Assembly (NCBI GenBank): GCA_022457155.1
Contig: JAJGOT010000165.1
Span: forward strand, 304,001-368,000
Length of the DNA: 64,000 bases
Reading direction: 5' to 3'
Origin: Cladopsammia gracilis
Lineage: Eukaryota; Cnidaria; Anthozoa; Scleractinia; Dendrophylliidae
The notes under the pieces are model-generated. The model made no database searches. It had not been told where the DNA came from and saw nothing but the letters and a program-made list of their open reading frames with translations. Shown piece by piece: positions 11,112 to 21,293 of the stretch. Position numbers and translations under genes: made by a program. How positions within the stretch are numbered: position 1 is the stretch's first letter; the number at the start of each line of letters is the position of its first letter.

Positions 11112-11343
11112 AATATTAACTTGACGTTTCGTATGTTACAACATACATCCTCAGAAGTGACCGTTTAGAATACAAGTAACAACTAAATTTACTTGTTATT
11201 CATTTAAATTTAGTTGTTACTTGTATTCTAAACGGTCACTTCTGAGGATGTATGTTGTAACATACGAAACGTCAAGTTAACATTTTGCTTTCCAACATGC
11301 GTTTTATTGTCATGTTTGTCACTGCAGTTTGTGTGCTATTTTT
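11054..11343. repeat. palindrome with 137-bp arms
   Basis: The arms are nearly identical in reverse complement, with a 15-base loop at 11191-11205. Each arm contains CTGAGGA, a perfect GTATGTTGTAACATAC stem and GAAAC. That is the CUGANGA / stem II / GAAA order of a hammerhead core, once per strand. Confidence 0.85.
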
Positions 11344-11562
11344 TACACTGTAAAAAAAAAAAGATTGAAAAATAGTTTGCAGAATAGATAGGTTATTGTT
11401 TCCTAGTTGCTATATGTGTTCGGACGGAATCCAGAATTGGGGTGAAATGAAAGTCTCGGAAATGAACGCTCTACTTAAAAACACGGAAATTAACGCTCAC
11501 AAAAATTAACGCGACTTAAATTAACGCGAATTCGCCTTAATTTCATGGAGCGTTAATTTCCT

Positions 11563-12721
11563 TCTCGTTTGTACCCTTGATAATGGCGTCATGAGGTCGC
11601 TGAAACGTCGGGATATTATATCGCTTGTTTTTACTTGTCTATGTATTTCTAAATCATTGTTAATACGTATTCAATCCTCACTGAATATTTATGACCCATC
11701 GCGATGACGTCATTTGCATTATGTAAGCAACTTAATGATATGCATCTGTCTGTCATCTGTCTGTCTCACCTCACCCTCCCTTCCTCACGTTGCCTTTCCT
11801 GGAAGAATAAGAGGGATATTGAACTATAGTGACTTGACTAATAGTTATAAGAGTCTTATAATGGCTATAGCTTTAATTTGTGGAGAACACAGTCCAGGCT
11901 ATAGTTTTCAGTCACTAGTCAGACATTGGTCAGGGTATTGCCAAAAGCATCAGATAGCTAGGAAAGATCAGGAAAGTTTGGGAATGAGCCAGCTTTCTCT
12001 TGCTAGAATCGCGTAGAATCCATTCATACTCATACTGGACTAGCCAGACGTAACTTTATCTGAATTGAAAGAATGAATGAACTTCCTGTGTCCTTTATGT
12101 GTCATGCACGAAAGTTCCTTATACGTGCTACTGTTGGGTTGTTGTGAAAACCGACACACTGTTTACACTAATCATAGTAAAGTACGGTTATTCCCCATTT
12201 CGTTTTGTTTTTACCATGGACGCTGTGGACTTTGGCCATGCCTTTCATGCTGTATCATGTCGTAGTCGGCTAGCGCCACCGCCCGCGTCAGGGACAGACA
12301 GAGACATGATAGGAGCCAACATTCAATACCGGTTTTTACAAGCAATTTACGGGTTTTAAATGCAAAACAATCTGCACGCATGTGTGAATTCGCGATATCC
12401 AGATGTTACGTGAAAAGGTATTCTTGTCACGTGTCACCACTCAGCGATGTGAGCCATTAATTCAAAACAATTCATTCGAAAGGTGAGGGGTGGGCCAGAT
12501 TCGCCTTTTGGAATCTCGGAACTGAATTTCAGAAATTTTTCTTTACATTATTCCAGTGGGTGTTTTTTTTTTACATTGAAATGAATTTAAAAAGGCAGTT
12601 TTAATCTCAGGTGCGACTGACTCCGTACTTTGGCCGAAGAACAGGATAAATCTGCCGAATACCCGCCTTTTCCGTACCTTCCGTCACTTATTAACAGGAT
12701 TTTAATTTTTTTTCCGGCTGT
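11563..12721. other. intergenic, a Penelope-type 3' relic at most
   Basis: At 11578-11625 TTGATAATGGCGTCATGAGG...GCTGAAACGTCGG looks like a worn version of the 3' motif that follows Penelope fragments. The frames at 11714-12016 and 12099-12359 have no recognisable features. Confidence 0.35.
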
Positions 12722-12743
12722 GGGGGGGGGGGGGGGGGGGGGG
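12722..12743. repeat. poly(G) tract, 22 bases
   Basis: An uninterrupted run of G follows CCGGCTGT. Its strand and gene context are not informative. Confidence 0.95.
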
Positions 12744-13010
12744 AACAAATGACACTGCAAACGTTTGAATATGCTGAGACACGAGAAACTATAATTAAAC
12801 AAGAGGCTCCTAGCAGCCTATACTCATGCGCATGCGTAAGTAGGCTGTACCACAATGAAGGAAATGATTCTTCTAAGACTTATATATACCAAACATGAAC
12901 ATTGCTAATGTAAGTAGGGTTGTAGGAGACGCTGTCGTGACACTTGAGTAACGCTCTTTTACCGAAACCTTTACCGAAACCTTACCTCATGCCGCTACGC
13001 GCATGAGTAA

Positions 13011-13805
13011 TTACCGTATTTTCTCGATTAAACGCCCCCGGCGTTTATTTCAAACTAGGTCTCGGGGACCCGGCGTTTATTTGAAGCCGGCGTTTAATCG
13101 GGGTCCGGCGTTTATTAATGAAGTAAAATTTTCTATCAAGAAAACAACAAGTACGATCCTTGTGCGATGGCTGTGTACCGTGAGCATGGACCTGATATCG
13201 ACAATATAAATGTCGGACACATCCCTATCGAGCTCTCATCCACTCTTTGGCTTCTTCGTAAAACATGGAGGGAATGGTTCGGCTAAAGTGAGACAGGAAA
13301 CCTACAGAGCTAGAAACGTGGAACAAGGCGGCCTTGAAGTCCCTTTTACTGTTCAATGCGCGATTTATGCCACCCAGAAAGCACAATTTTTGACAAGACA
13401 AAAACAACTAATAAACAAACGCTGGAGGGATCCTCGCGATTTTAACGACAGCGAGCACTACAACAAAAGAAAGAGAGTGCGTCAGTCATAACAACAGGAA
13501 CGTGAACGTTGCCATATGTTTTCAATTTTGTGTTGCTGTACAGCATACGTCGCAGTTAATGTTAGGCCAGACTTGTTCGTTAAACATTTATTAAAATTAC
13601 AAATATGCAGTATACCGTATACTAGTACATGTCATAGCAGTGATTTTCTAGTGAATATCTTTACTTGTTGGTTCGACGCAAATAAACGCCGGGACCTCAA
13701 ACAAACGCTCCCGGCGTTTATTTCAAACTTGGCCTCGGGGACCCGGCGTTTATACGAGGCCGGCGTTTAATCGGGGTCCGGCGTTTAATCGAGAAAATAC
13801 GGTAA
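13011..13805. mobile_element. TIR element with GCGTTTAATCG ends (795 bp)
   Basis: The left end TTACCGTATTTTCTCGATTA continues into AACGCC. The right end is the reverse complement, GGCGTTTAATCGAGAAAATA then CGGTAA. Subterminal GGCGTTTA motifs recur several times near both ends, a usual feature of transposase-binding repeats. The ORF at 13210-13491 (93 codons, Lys/Arg-rich C terminus) is not recognised as a transposase. The element is probably non-autonomous. Confidence 0.85.
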
Positions 13806-13833
13806 ACTTAACCTAGCACTAGTTGTAAAAGAT

Positions 13834-13858
13834 GGGGGGGGGGGGGGGGGGGGGGGGG
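13834..13858. repeat. poly(G) tract, 25 bases
   Basis: An uninterrupted run of G lies about 30 bases beyond the right end of the TIR element. Confidence 0.95.
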
Positions 13859-14039
13859 AGTAAATTAGCATGTAAAATGCCTGCTTCAACAAGCCGGCGA
13901 TGTTTTGTTAAGTCCTGGAATTTTCGTGTGACTCCTTGGGTCACTTGATTACCCTACAAAAATGAATCTCCGGGTGGCTGCTTGCGCGAGCTAGGCTGAA
14001 AGTAAACAACTCATCTTGTTATTTGTTATGTCCTTTTAC

Positions 14040-14345
14040 ATCATCCATGCAGTGTCAGGTTCAGAGAAATACCCTTGTCCGACCTTCCGTGGTACAACTA
14101 CACAAATAAATAAAATAACTATATTTAGAGAGGAAAGCCACATCAGCCGCAGCTGGCTTTCATGCAGGTCCTCTCTCCAGATTGAATTGGTATTTAGAAA
14201 TGTTGGTTTTTGAGGAGAGGGGAAAACCGGAGTACCCGGAGGAAAACCTCTCGGAGCAAGGAGAGAACTGGCCGGGAATGGAACCCGGGCCACACTGGTG
14301 GGAGGCGAGTGCTCTTACCACTACACCACCCATGCTCCCCCAAAA
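14040..14345 (-). mobile_element. tRNA-derived SINE
   Basis: On the minus strand, GGTGTAGTGGTAAGAGCACT (A box) and GGGTTCCATTCCCGG (B-box region) form a tRNA-like head starting near 14345. A tRNA-unrelated body of about 230 bases follows. Two copies of a 24-base ATCACRAGGTTATCAGACAA unit lie just outside the head (about 14350-14396). Confidence 0.75.
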
Positions 14346-15130
14346 CAAAAATCACGAGGTTATCAGACAAAAATCACAAGGTTATCAGACAAAACTAATT
14401 AGATCATAACCGTAAGCTTAGTTTTCCCTTTGAGTCACTTTTCATAGGAGCAATGCAGTGGATGCATGGGAAAAGTGATCAACGTACAAATATCTGTCAA
14501 AACAGGATTATGTCGTGGAACGAAAAGAATCTTACACCTTTGGCCTGCTGAATAAAATAAAACATGCCTTTCGTACAGAAATGTATAGTATGCACTTTTC
14601 ATTATGTTTGATTTCTAAATCGGCCAAGTTCGCTTTGTCTAGCTTTACATAATGTACTTGTCTTTGTTTTATATTTATCTGCGTGAAAACGAAAGCGAAA
14701 CAGCCGTGAATAGCACCGTACAGACCAGTTTAGCTTGTCACAAGACTCTCATGTTCCTGACATGAATTCCCGCCAAGAATTGCTAAAATAACTTCTAAGC
14801 GGGGGTGGGTAGAGAAGAGTTACTTCCGCATCGACGAATCTTTCTTATAAACTCTAAACACAAGGTATAAAGGAAATTAAAAATATTTTCAAAAGTCTTC
14901 TCCATTACCTAAATGAGTTCTTTTCCTCGATTTATTTGGATTATGCTGTCAAATATTCTTTCTGTTATCACTGTACTTGCAGTACCCCACAGAGTGATAC
15001 ATTTCTGATGACATCATTCTGTAAACCAAGCTTTGTTTTGGTACAAAGGTCGCTGTAGTTACAGATAAAAGCAGACACAAATCATTAGCATTTTAGTTGC
15101 GAGTGGCGGGCTTTTGTGAAGAAGATCATT
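14346..15130. other. intergenic, upstream of the small membrane gene
   Basis: AT-rich DNA without a recognisable gene or element. TGATGACATCATT at about 15007 is a palindromic, CRE/AP-1-like motif about 120 bases before the next start codon. That regulatory reading is inference only. Confidence 0.35.
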
Positions 15131-15457
15131 ATGTCTCTTGCCACAAGAATTCTAGTTGTTTTCCTCTTCATAATCGGAGGCTGTTTCCCAATTGTGATCC
15201 GAAAAAAGAAGTTGAAATGTCAGAGAAGAGGGAAGTCCTGTTCATGTACAGATGCTCATACATCTAGTCAGGAATCGTTTGATTCGATCGACAGTATGTC
15301 CGTGGTTGAGCCTACCACATGGCAGATGCCTCCTAAAGGAAGGAAGCGAACGCGTACCATTTCTGGTGCTTCAAACTTTTCTGGAGCTTCAACGATGTCA
15401 ACCTTAAGTGAAAGGGATAGAATCTGGCTACAAGCTTTCCGCTTCGCTGGCAGATAA
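15131..15457 (+). CDS. small single-pass membrane protein, hypothetical
   Basis: Single-exon frame of 108 residues, counted from ATG at 15131 (an in-frame GTG lies at 15116). Residues about 7-24 are strongly hydrophobic (ILVVFLFIIGGCFPIVI) and are followed at once by RKKKLKCQRRGK, a stop-transfer-like basic patch with cysteines. The rest is a polar, Ser/Thr-rich tail (SSQESFDSIDSMS; SGASNFSGASTMSTLSE). The predicted topology is a short lumenal or extracellular N terminus and a cytosolic tail. The tail composition and a long AT-rich 3' region ending in AATAAA at 16143-16148 favour a real gene. I do not recognise the family, and a spliced longer form is possible. Confidence 0.55.
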   Translation: MSLATRILVVFLFIIGGCFPIVIRKKKLKCQRRGKSCSCTDAHTSSQESFDSIDSMSVVEPTTWQMPPKGRKRTRTISGASNFSGASTMSTLSERDRIWLQAFRFAGR

Positions 15458-16142
15458 GATAAGAAGCGTGCCTGAAATCCCCAGAGTCGCTCGCTCCCAT
15501 TGTTTACGTTGCGTTAATGGCAAAGTGAAACTAAAGGCGGAAACATTTGTCGCTCGGATCGGAGTTCGCTGGCGAACACATCGCAAGAATTCAATACTGG
15601 GATTTTATTATTTACAAGGACTGGAAATCAGTGTATGGAACTTTAAAAGCGTTTCTTTATAGATAGGAACTTACAAATTTTGTAAAATGATTTACGGTAA
15701 ATGTGTAAGATGTTGTATATTGTTGTCGCGATTTTACTACATGGATAATGTATGCATATGAATATGGACGCTCTTTTGCGTAAGAAGTTGTTTTTTATTT
15801 AGAAGATATTTTTTGTGCTTGTAAAGAAAAGAAGCATTTGATTCCGGTATTTTTGTTAGCAGTTGAAACTGGACACAGCAAAGCTTTAATAGATATGAAT
15901 TGTTTCGTTTGAGACATGTGTTGTTGTAGGTGGTGCCCACCGTATGTGAAATATTAATGATTTCGTTAAAATCCATGGTAATATTAACTCGTAATTCTAT
16001 CGCGTATTAAATCGTTCGGATACAAGCAAGTAAATTTGTGATGTAAATATTTTGGACTATTTTCCACCGTTAAATTCTATTGTAAAATGTGTAAAAACAT
16101 TGTGTACATTTCTGGCGTTCTGTTTTATATTATATGATGTGA
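15458..16142 (+). other. probable 3' UTR of the small membrane gene
   Basis: AT-rich, with no coding frame of note, ending at a polyadenylation signal. Length and AT content fit an animal 3' UTR. Confidence 0.4.
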
Positions 16143-16148
16143 AATAAA
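16143..16148 (+). promoter_or_regulatory. polyadenylation signal AATAAA
   Basis: A canonical hexamer about 690 bases after the stop codon at 15457. It is followed by T- and GT-rich sequence (TGTCGATTGTCGCTTTAT). Confidence 0.4.
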
Positions 16149-16563
16149 TATGGAGTTAAATGTCGATTGTCGCTTTATCGTTTATGCCTATCGAAGTCGG
16201 CGTGCTCGAGGAATAAAAAGCTTATTTACGTTATGTACTGCCGTTTCATTCTGTAACCTGGAAGAAGCCTTTGTTCATTGTTTGTTTGGATAGACGAATA
16301 ATTCAAATTCCCCAGAACCGCTGTCATGTAACCCTATAAAAAGAAAACCCATTTCCAGTTTCAGTTGTAAAAATACCGGTTGCGCTATGATCTTGTGAGT
16401 ATCATGTGACGGAAAACATCATCATTTATTGATCAATGGACGTCATCATTTATGAATGCCCCTTCTTTCCCGCGTTTCAGTTTCGATTTCATTTCCGGTC
16501 CCAAAACAAAACAAAACAAAACATTTTTGAAGGAGACGAGGGCCTGGAACCGACCTTGGAAAC

Positions 16564-19500
16564 ATGGCGGCTTCCTCGACAGAGAACGAAGTTGAATATC
16601 GGGTGGAAAATATGCTCTCTCGGATTGCAAACAGCGACGCCGTCGTCAAAAGCCAACAGAGGGGTGAACCTGATTTACCAGTAGATGAGAAAGTTACTAT
16701 TTTGCATGGAATCTTAGATAAAAGCCCTTCTTCTTTTCTCATGCGATTTGGTCGATATCTTGTTGAAGACGATCTTCGTCATTTTGATCATCTAAAGGGA
16801 GATTATGAGATAGATTTTCGCATGAAAGAAGTAAAAAACATTCTTGACACTAAAAAGAACAAGACTGGAGTGAGGAATAGACGCTATGAATGCCTTCAGA
16901 GACTAATGAAGGACTCTGATTACTTCAGTGAAGAGAAAATGCGAAAAAGATCACCTTTGCTGTACGAAGAATATATAGGACAATATTTAAGTGAGGAGGA
17001 GAAATTTGAGAGAGACAGAGCTGAAATGGGGCATGATCCCTGTTTGTCAGATATTCTAATGAGCAGACAGGAAAAAGAAATGGACGATTGGTTACTTGAA
17101 TATCAAAGGGATCAGGAAACGTGTATGGAGGAAGAGGAAGATGAATTGGACAGTGATAGTTCACTTGAGAAAGGTGATTCATCTGTAGGTTTCATAACAG
17201 CACTTATCAGTAGTCATCGCCAGGGGGACAAGGGTGACCTGGGGAATCCCCGGACATAATTTTGTGCAATCGCAATATCAACAAATCCCCCTATCAAGCC
17301 CTCATAGAGTCTGTCAAGTCTATTTAAATGTGATCTTATCCCCTACTACCTCACTCCCACTCTAATAGTATGCAAACCTGGTGGGTAGGGGTGTAACGTT
17401 TCATATTCCTTGCGATTCGATTTGATTTTGATTATTGCCTTTCGATTTCGAATACGTCAATTCGATTATGCAAATGTTTCTTGCAGATAGTTTTAGACTT
17501 ATCTGTTGTACCGTCTTTAGCCAGAAAACCATACTATTTCCACACAGCTGATCTAAAAGATGCAGGCAGAATCACGATTGCTTGGTCGTTCGTCGCCATG
17601 TTTGAGAACGTGATAATGAGCGTGTTGCACATGGTTTGCTTTATTTGAAAATTCTCAAGGGGTGGTAGAAAGGCAGCAATTTTACCAGGCAACACAAAAT
17701 GGTGCACGAACTGCAAACGCCTTTGCTCATCAATCAAAAATGAAGATTTTAAAGAGTACTGAATTCTGATTTCACAATATAATAACTCATTGAGGGTACC
17801 CTGGAAAAGGTATGCAAAAATCGTACAAAAATCGAAACGTGGAAGCAAAGAGTCGTGAATCGAACCGAATGGCCACAATTGTGATTAATCAAGAATTTGA
17901 TTAATCATTACACCACTACTGGTGGGTTGCCTGCCTATAACCCTGGGGTTTCCTCCTCAGAGGGCTACTGTCAATAAAGGTAAAGTTAAACACTTTCCAC
18001 AGGTGCCCGCTCAGCTGGTGCTTAACCCAGTTTCTGTAGCATGAAGCAACTAGGAATATTGCTATCTCTCCCCCCCCCCCCCCCGATGGCATGCTAAATA
18101 ATTGCAGCATTACCCCAGCATTATGTCACTGGTATTCTTTTATACACTTGGGTGTAAATTTTTGAAAATTTAGGTGGTTTTGAACCTCCTCCCCAAGAAT
18201 TTCTTCAAATTTTGCAAAATGTTGTATCTTAACATGCTAATAATTAGCATTGTAATTGTTACAAGTATTCAATAAAAAAATATGGGGGTCACTGAGCTCT
18301 TTTTTAAGTCATAAGCACTTACAGCCATGCTCCATCATGTGTGACCAGTAATCCACAAGATTGAAATGAACATTTGAATATTTCTTTGTAATGTCCGAGA
18401 TTTGAATGAAACCTTGAAGATCTCTCTGGGAAACACTTTGAAAGTCACAAGTTAACGGAAAAATAACTTTGTTACACATAAATAACCTAATGTTGTTAGG
18501 ATATGTGACATTTCAATTAAAATGATATCTTTATTTTTGTTGCTCTTTGTTTCCAAAAATGCAGTAAAATTCTCACGGGAATTCAGAATCTCGGAATGAA
18601 TTTACAAAACTGATGCGTAAACTTGAAAACTCCATTCAAATTTTTAAAAATACTGGTCATGCGTGACAGAGCATGGCTGTAAAGGAAAAAATAAGGGTGT
18701 CTTTAACAGGTTATACTTTTACTACATATGGTAACCTGTTAGGTTACAACAATGACCATAACTTGTTCAACAATGACTGGGCATTTGTTTCATACCATTA
18801 TTGTAGTACTAACTGGTACAGAGTGGTGGCATCAATCCATCCTAGTATCTATCCATCCTAGTATCTATCCATCCTAGTATCTATCCATCCTAGTATCTGT
18901 CCATCCTAGTATCTATCCATCCTAGTATTGATCCATCCAAGTATGGAAAATGGAAAATGCTGGTAACTCTTGTGAGATGTGTTTCAGCACACTGGATGGT
19001 CTTCTTGGCATGAATACAACATAACTCTGGGTGAGAGCCCATGTTTAAAACAAAGTTTGTACATGTTAAGTCTACAGTCATGGTCCCTGTTGGGTGCAAC
19101 CCATGTAATCCTTTGGGAAAAAGAAAAAAAAGAAATTGAATTTTAGAAAAAAATTAACTTAGTTATTATAGAGTTCACTAAATGAATAGACATCATTACT
19201 TAACAGTAAACACATATTAATTTAAGACTGCTAGGAATCCCTCTTTGGATTTTTGAGTGGGTCAACTGCTAATAAATTTAAGCAAAGGTCACCCTTTGCT
19301 ATCTTCCCTGTCTGCATGTGATTAGCTCCCTTGACTATCCAAGGAGAGACTGACCTTGCTACTTTGCTTAGATATATTTAAACCTTCTTTTTTCTTGTAT
19401 TTCTGCAGTGGAGCCTGGAAGCCCCCTCAAAGGTTGCCCAACAGAGAAAGAAAAGCACATGCTGCATGAAGAATTTTTAAGTGCCATGCAAGATAAATTC

Positions 19501-19623
19501 ATGCGAGGGGAAGAAGAGGAGTTTGATTACAGCACTGTTGACACTAACAATGAATATGATGACCTGACAATAAGAGAGAGAGATGAAGAGGAAAAGTACT
19601 TTGACTATGAAGAGAGTGCTTGA
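16564..19623 (+). CDS. CCDC97: coiled-coil domain-containing protein 97 homologue
   Basis: Two exons, 16564-17173 and 19409-19623, join in phase 1 (donor GAAAG|GTGATT, acceptor TTTCTGCAG) to give 274 residues. CCDC97 is a conserved protein found associated with the SF3B part of the U2 snRNP. Family hallmarks seen are the SSFLMRFGRYL block, the TGVRNRRYECLQRL block, YFSEEKMRKRSPLLYEEYIG, an acidic region, and in exon 2 the C-terminal FDYSTVD...DDL...RDEEEKYFD block. Start context is AAACATGG. The intron (17174-19408) carries a hAT element, a smaller MITE and a 16-bp tandem repeat. Reading past the donor gives an unrelated tail to 17259, which is intronic. Length and block order match the family well. 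Confidence 0.93.
17386..17918. mobile_element. non-autonomous hAT element with perfect 8-bp TSD
   Basis: The ends are TAGGGGTGTAACG and CATTACACCACTA (inverted, 2 mismatches). CTGGTGGG occurs directly before (17378-17385) and directly after (17919-17926). An 8-bp target duplication with YAGGGGTG-type ends identifies the hAT superfamily. Subterminal CGATTCGATTTGATT-like motifs occur at the left. It lies in the CCDC97 intron and has no transposase ORF. Confidence 0.92.
18070..18084. repeat. poly(C) tract, 15 bases
   Basis: An uninterrupted C run in the CCDC97 intron, just after CTATCTCT. Confidence 0.9.
18319..18682. mobile_element. MITE with TTACAGCCATGCTC ends
   Basis: TTACAGCCATGCTCCATCA on the left is matched by the reverse complement of GAGCATGGCTGTAA on the right, with GACCAGTA/TACTGGTC further in. 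It lies in the CCDC97 intron and has no ORF. Confidence 0.65.
18835..18943. repeat. 16-bp tandem repeat, about 7 units
   Basis: TATCTATCCATCCTAG is repeated head to tail with a few substitutions, in the CCDC97 intron. Confidence 0.95.
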
Positions 19624-19679
19624 AGATTACTGTTCATAGCAATTAATATTGGCTTGTGCTCTGTATACTCTGTGATGAA

Positions 19680-19685
19680 AATAAA
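19680..19685 (+). promoter_or_regulatory. polyadenylation signal AATAAA (CCDC97)
   Basis: A canonical hexamer 57 bases after the CCDC97 stop codon. A second AATAAA follows near 19705. Confidence 0.6.
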
Positions 19686-20029
19686 TTTTGTTGGAAAGGA
19701 TACAAATAAATTCTGTTCAATTCTGTTTTATGGTTCATCCATTTCCCCACTTTTTGGACACACCAGCATTCCAGTCAATAAAATATTATAAACAAACAAC
19801 ATTGAAGTTTTTGTTTGAGTTTCTAGAAACCAGAAAATTAAAGTACAAATGACTTTTGTAAATGACCACCCTTGAGTCCAGAAAGTAAGCATCTAGCAGG
19901 GTGTGGCTACTTATGAGAGAGTCTTCACTTGGAAGACCATACTGGGTCATTTAACAACTAACAAATTCTTCAAAGGTATTTTACAAAGATGGTTGCTGAG
20001 GGGAGATGGCTCCTCACACAGAGTCAACT
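19686..20029. other. 3' flank of CCDC97, no gene seen
   Basis: AT-rich flank leading to the repeat copy at 20030. Nothing further is supported. Confidence 0.4.
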
Positions 20030-20481
20030 GAGTTGGGAGTGGAGTGGTGGTAGTACTCTCATACACATGAATAAGTTGTAGGTATGTGCCGCTGTGAGGG
20101 ATATGGTTTTCATGCAGTTGAGTTTTGGTCCATAACAGGGCATCATTTACTGGGAAACTGACCAGTGATATGAGGATAGAATTTCTGGAAAATAGCAAGT
20201 CTGGGTTAGGGTAGGGATCTTTGTTGTTTAGTCTAGAATAGGGTTGTAAAATGTAGCAATCATAGTCAGGTATAGGGTAAGGGGAACAAATTCCCAGTGG
20301 CACACCGCCACTTAGCCTGTTCCAGGCTCCGAGATAGTGGGAACGCGCAAAGTAAAATAAAAGAAAAAATCGTGGGGGAACTGGGAAGAGGGCATCCCTT
20401 TTTTTTACTTCGCACGTTCCCCACTATCTTGGAGCCTGGAACAGGCTAACCACCACTCAAATAACCCCACCTCCCCTGGGG
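20030..20481 (+). mobile_element. 8-bp-TSD repeat family, copy 1 (with nested MITE)
   Basis: AGTCAACT flanks both sides (20022-20029 and 20482-20489). The body shares GTATGTGCCGCTGTGA, TCTAGAATAGGGTTG and AGGTATAGGGTAAGGG with copies at 22785-23210, 40256-40680 and 55253-55674. Without the nested MITE it is about 315 bp, shorter than the roughly 425 bp of the others. No coding capacity. The 8-bp duplication suggests a hAT-type mechanism. Confidence 0.8.
20312..20449. mobile_element. palindromic MITE nested in repeat copy 1
   Basis: TTAGCCTGTTCCAGGCTCC and GGAGCCTGGAACAGGCTAA are perfect inverted ends. Similarity continues through GAGATAGTGGGAACG to about 46-bp arms around a purine-rich centre. 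It interrupts the right part of the surrounding repeat, so it inserted later. Confidence 0.85.
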
Positions 20482-20940
20482 AGTCAACTATATTATTGGC
20501 TTTATTAGCAACATTATCGCTTACAAATAACTTTTATCAAACATGTGAACATCAGCTGTGTGGACAGTTTTACATTAATTTTATTGACTGAATTGTCTGA
20601 ATAATGTTTCCATTAAATGTTGGTATCTACTTAGATGTAAGTTCTGAGGAGCCTCAAGTACCCACCTACTTTATCCACATTCAAATGTCTACATGTATCA
20701 TTGACTTTCCAAACTGAAAATAAATTGCTCATCTTGCAACAAATTGAGAGTGAATGTGTAAGTCATGATTTATTTTGATGCAGATTCAGTTGTTGTGATA
20801 AGCTTCTCAAACTCATTAATGAGTCATGAAGAAAATACATGGGAAATTAATTGTTATAAATGAGTGTTTGGAAATCAGATGAAACAATCCTCATTTTTGC
20901 ATCCTTAATTTCTCCTTTTAAAATCATTTTGTTTGAGAAG

Positions 20941-21087
20941 TAATATCAAACATTCGACACAGTATTTCATCACAAGATTAAACACCTCAAAGTTTGTCAC
21001 AAATACTCTGCTGTGCATCATATTTTCAACTCTCTTCTCAATGTTTGATCTTGTGATGAAACACTGTGTCTCATGTTTGATATATTA
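20941..21087. mobile_element. MITE with TAATATCAAAC ends
   Basis: ATATCAAACATTCGACACAG on the left, continuing into TATTTCATCACAAGAT, is closely matched by the reverse complement of the right end (20950s versus 21045-21087). Length is about 147 bp, with AT-rich ends. Confidence 0.75.
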
Positions 21088-21127
21088 CATAATAATCATT
21101 TGATGTCACCAAGGCACAGTTCCTATC

Positions 21128-21293
21128 CAGGGCCGTAGCCAGTATGAGGCAAACTGAGGCACTTGCCTCAGTCATGTTTTCTTTTTTTCCTGGGAAATTA
21201 AGATGTTTTTTTTTTTTAGGGGGAAAGTAAGACACTACCAGCAAATAACCATGGATATTGCCTCGGTCCTTATTTTTTCTGGCTACGGCCCTG
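21128..21293. mobile_element. MITE with CAGGGCCGTAGCCAG inverted ends
   Basis: Perfect 15-bp ends, CAGGGCCGTAGCCAG and CTGGCTACGGCCCTG, enclose 136 bases with T-rich runs. The CAGGG start is hAT-like, but no convincing 8-bp target duplication was found. Confidence 0.8.

Larger units (their letters stand above)
10752..11562. mobile_element. TIR/foldback element containing a 290-bp palindrome
   Basis: The ends are exact inverted copies, AGGAAATTAACGCTCCA on the left and TGGAGCGTTAATTTCCT on the right. AAATTAACGCGA-type motifs are repeated just inside both ends. Inside is a near-perfect palindrome (11054-11190 and 11206-11343, 15-base loop). No target duplication was seen, so the superfamily is unknown. 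Confidence 0.7.

Noticed and set aside
11578..11625. further hammerhead ribozyme
   Set aside because: The core is too degenerate (TTGATAA) and stem II pairs poorly; at most a relic.
12099..12359. 86-codon ORF as a gene
   Set aside because: No motif, hydrophobic pattern or splice context to support it.
17174..17259. CCDC97 ending at the stop at 17259
   Set aside because: The conserved C-terminal block is in a phase-matched second exon at 19409-19623; the extra residues are intronic.
18835..18943. CRISPR-like or coding repeat
   Set aside because: A head-to-tail 16-mer microsatellite in an intron, with no spacers.
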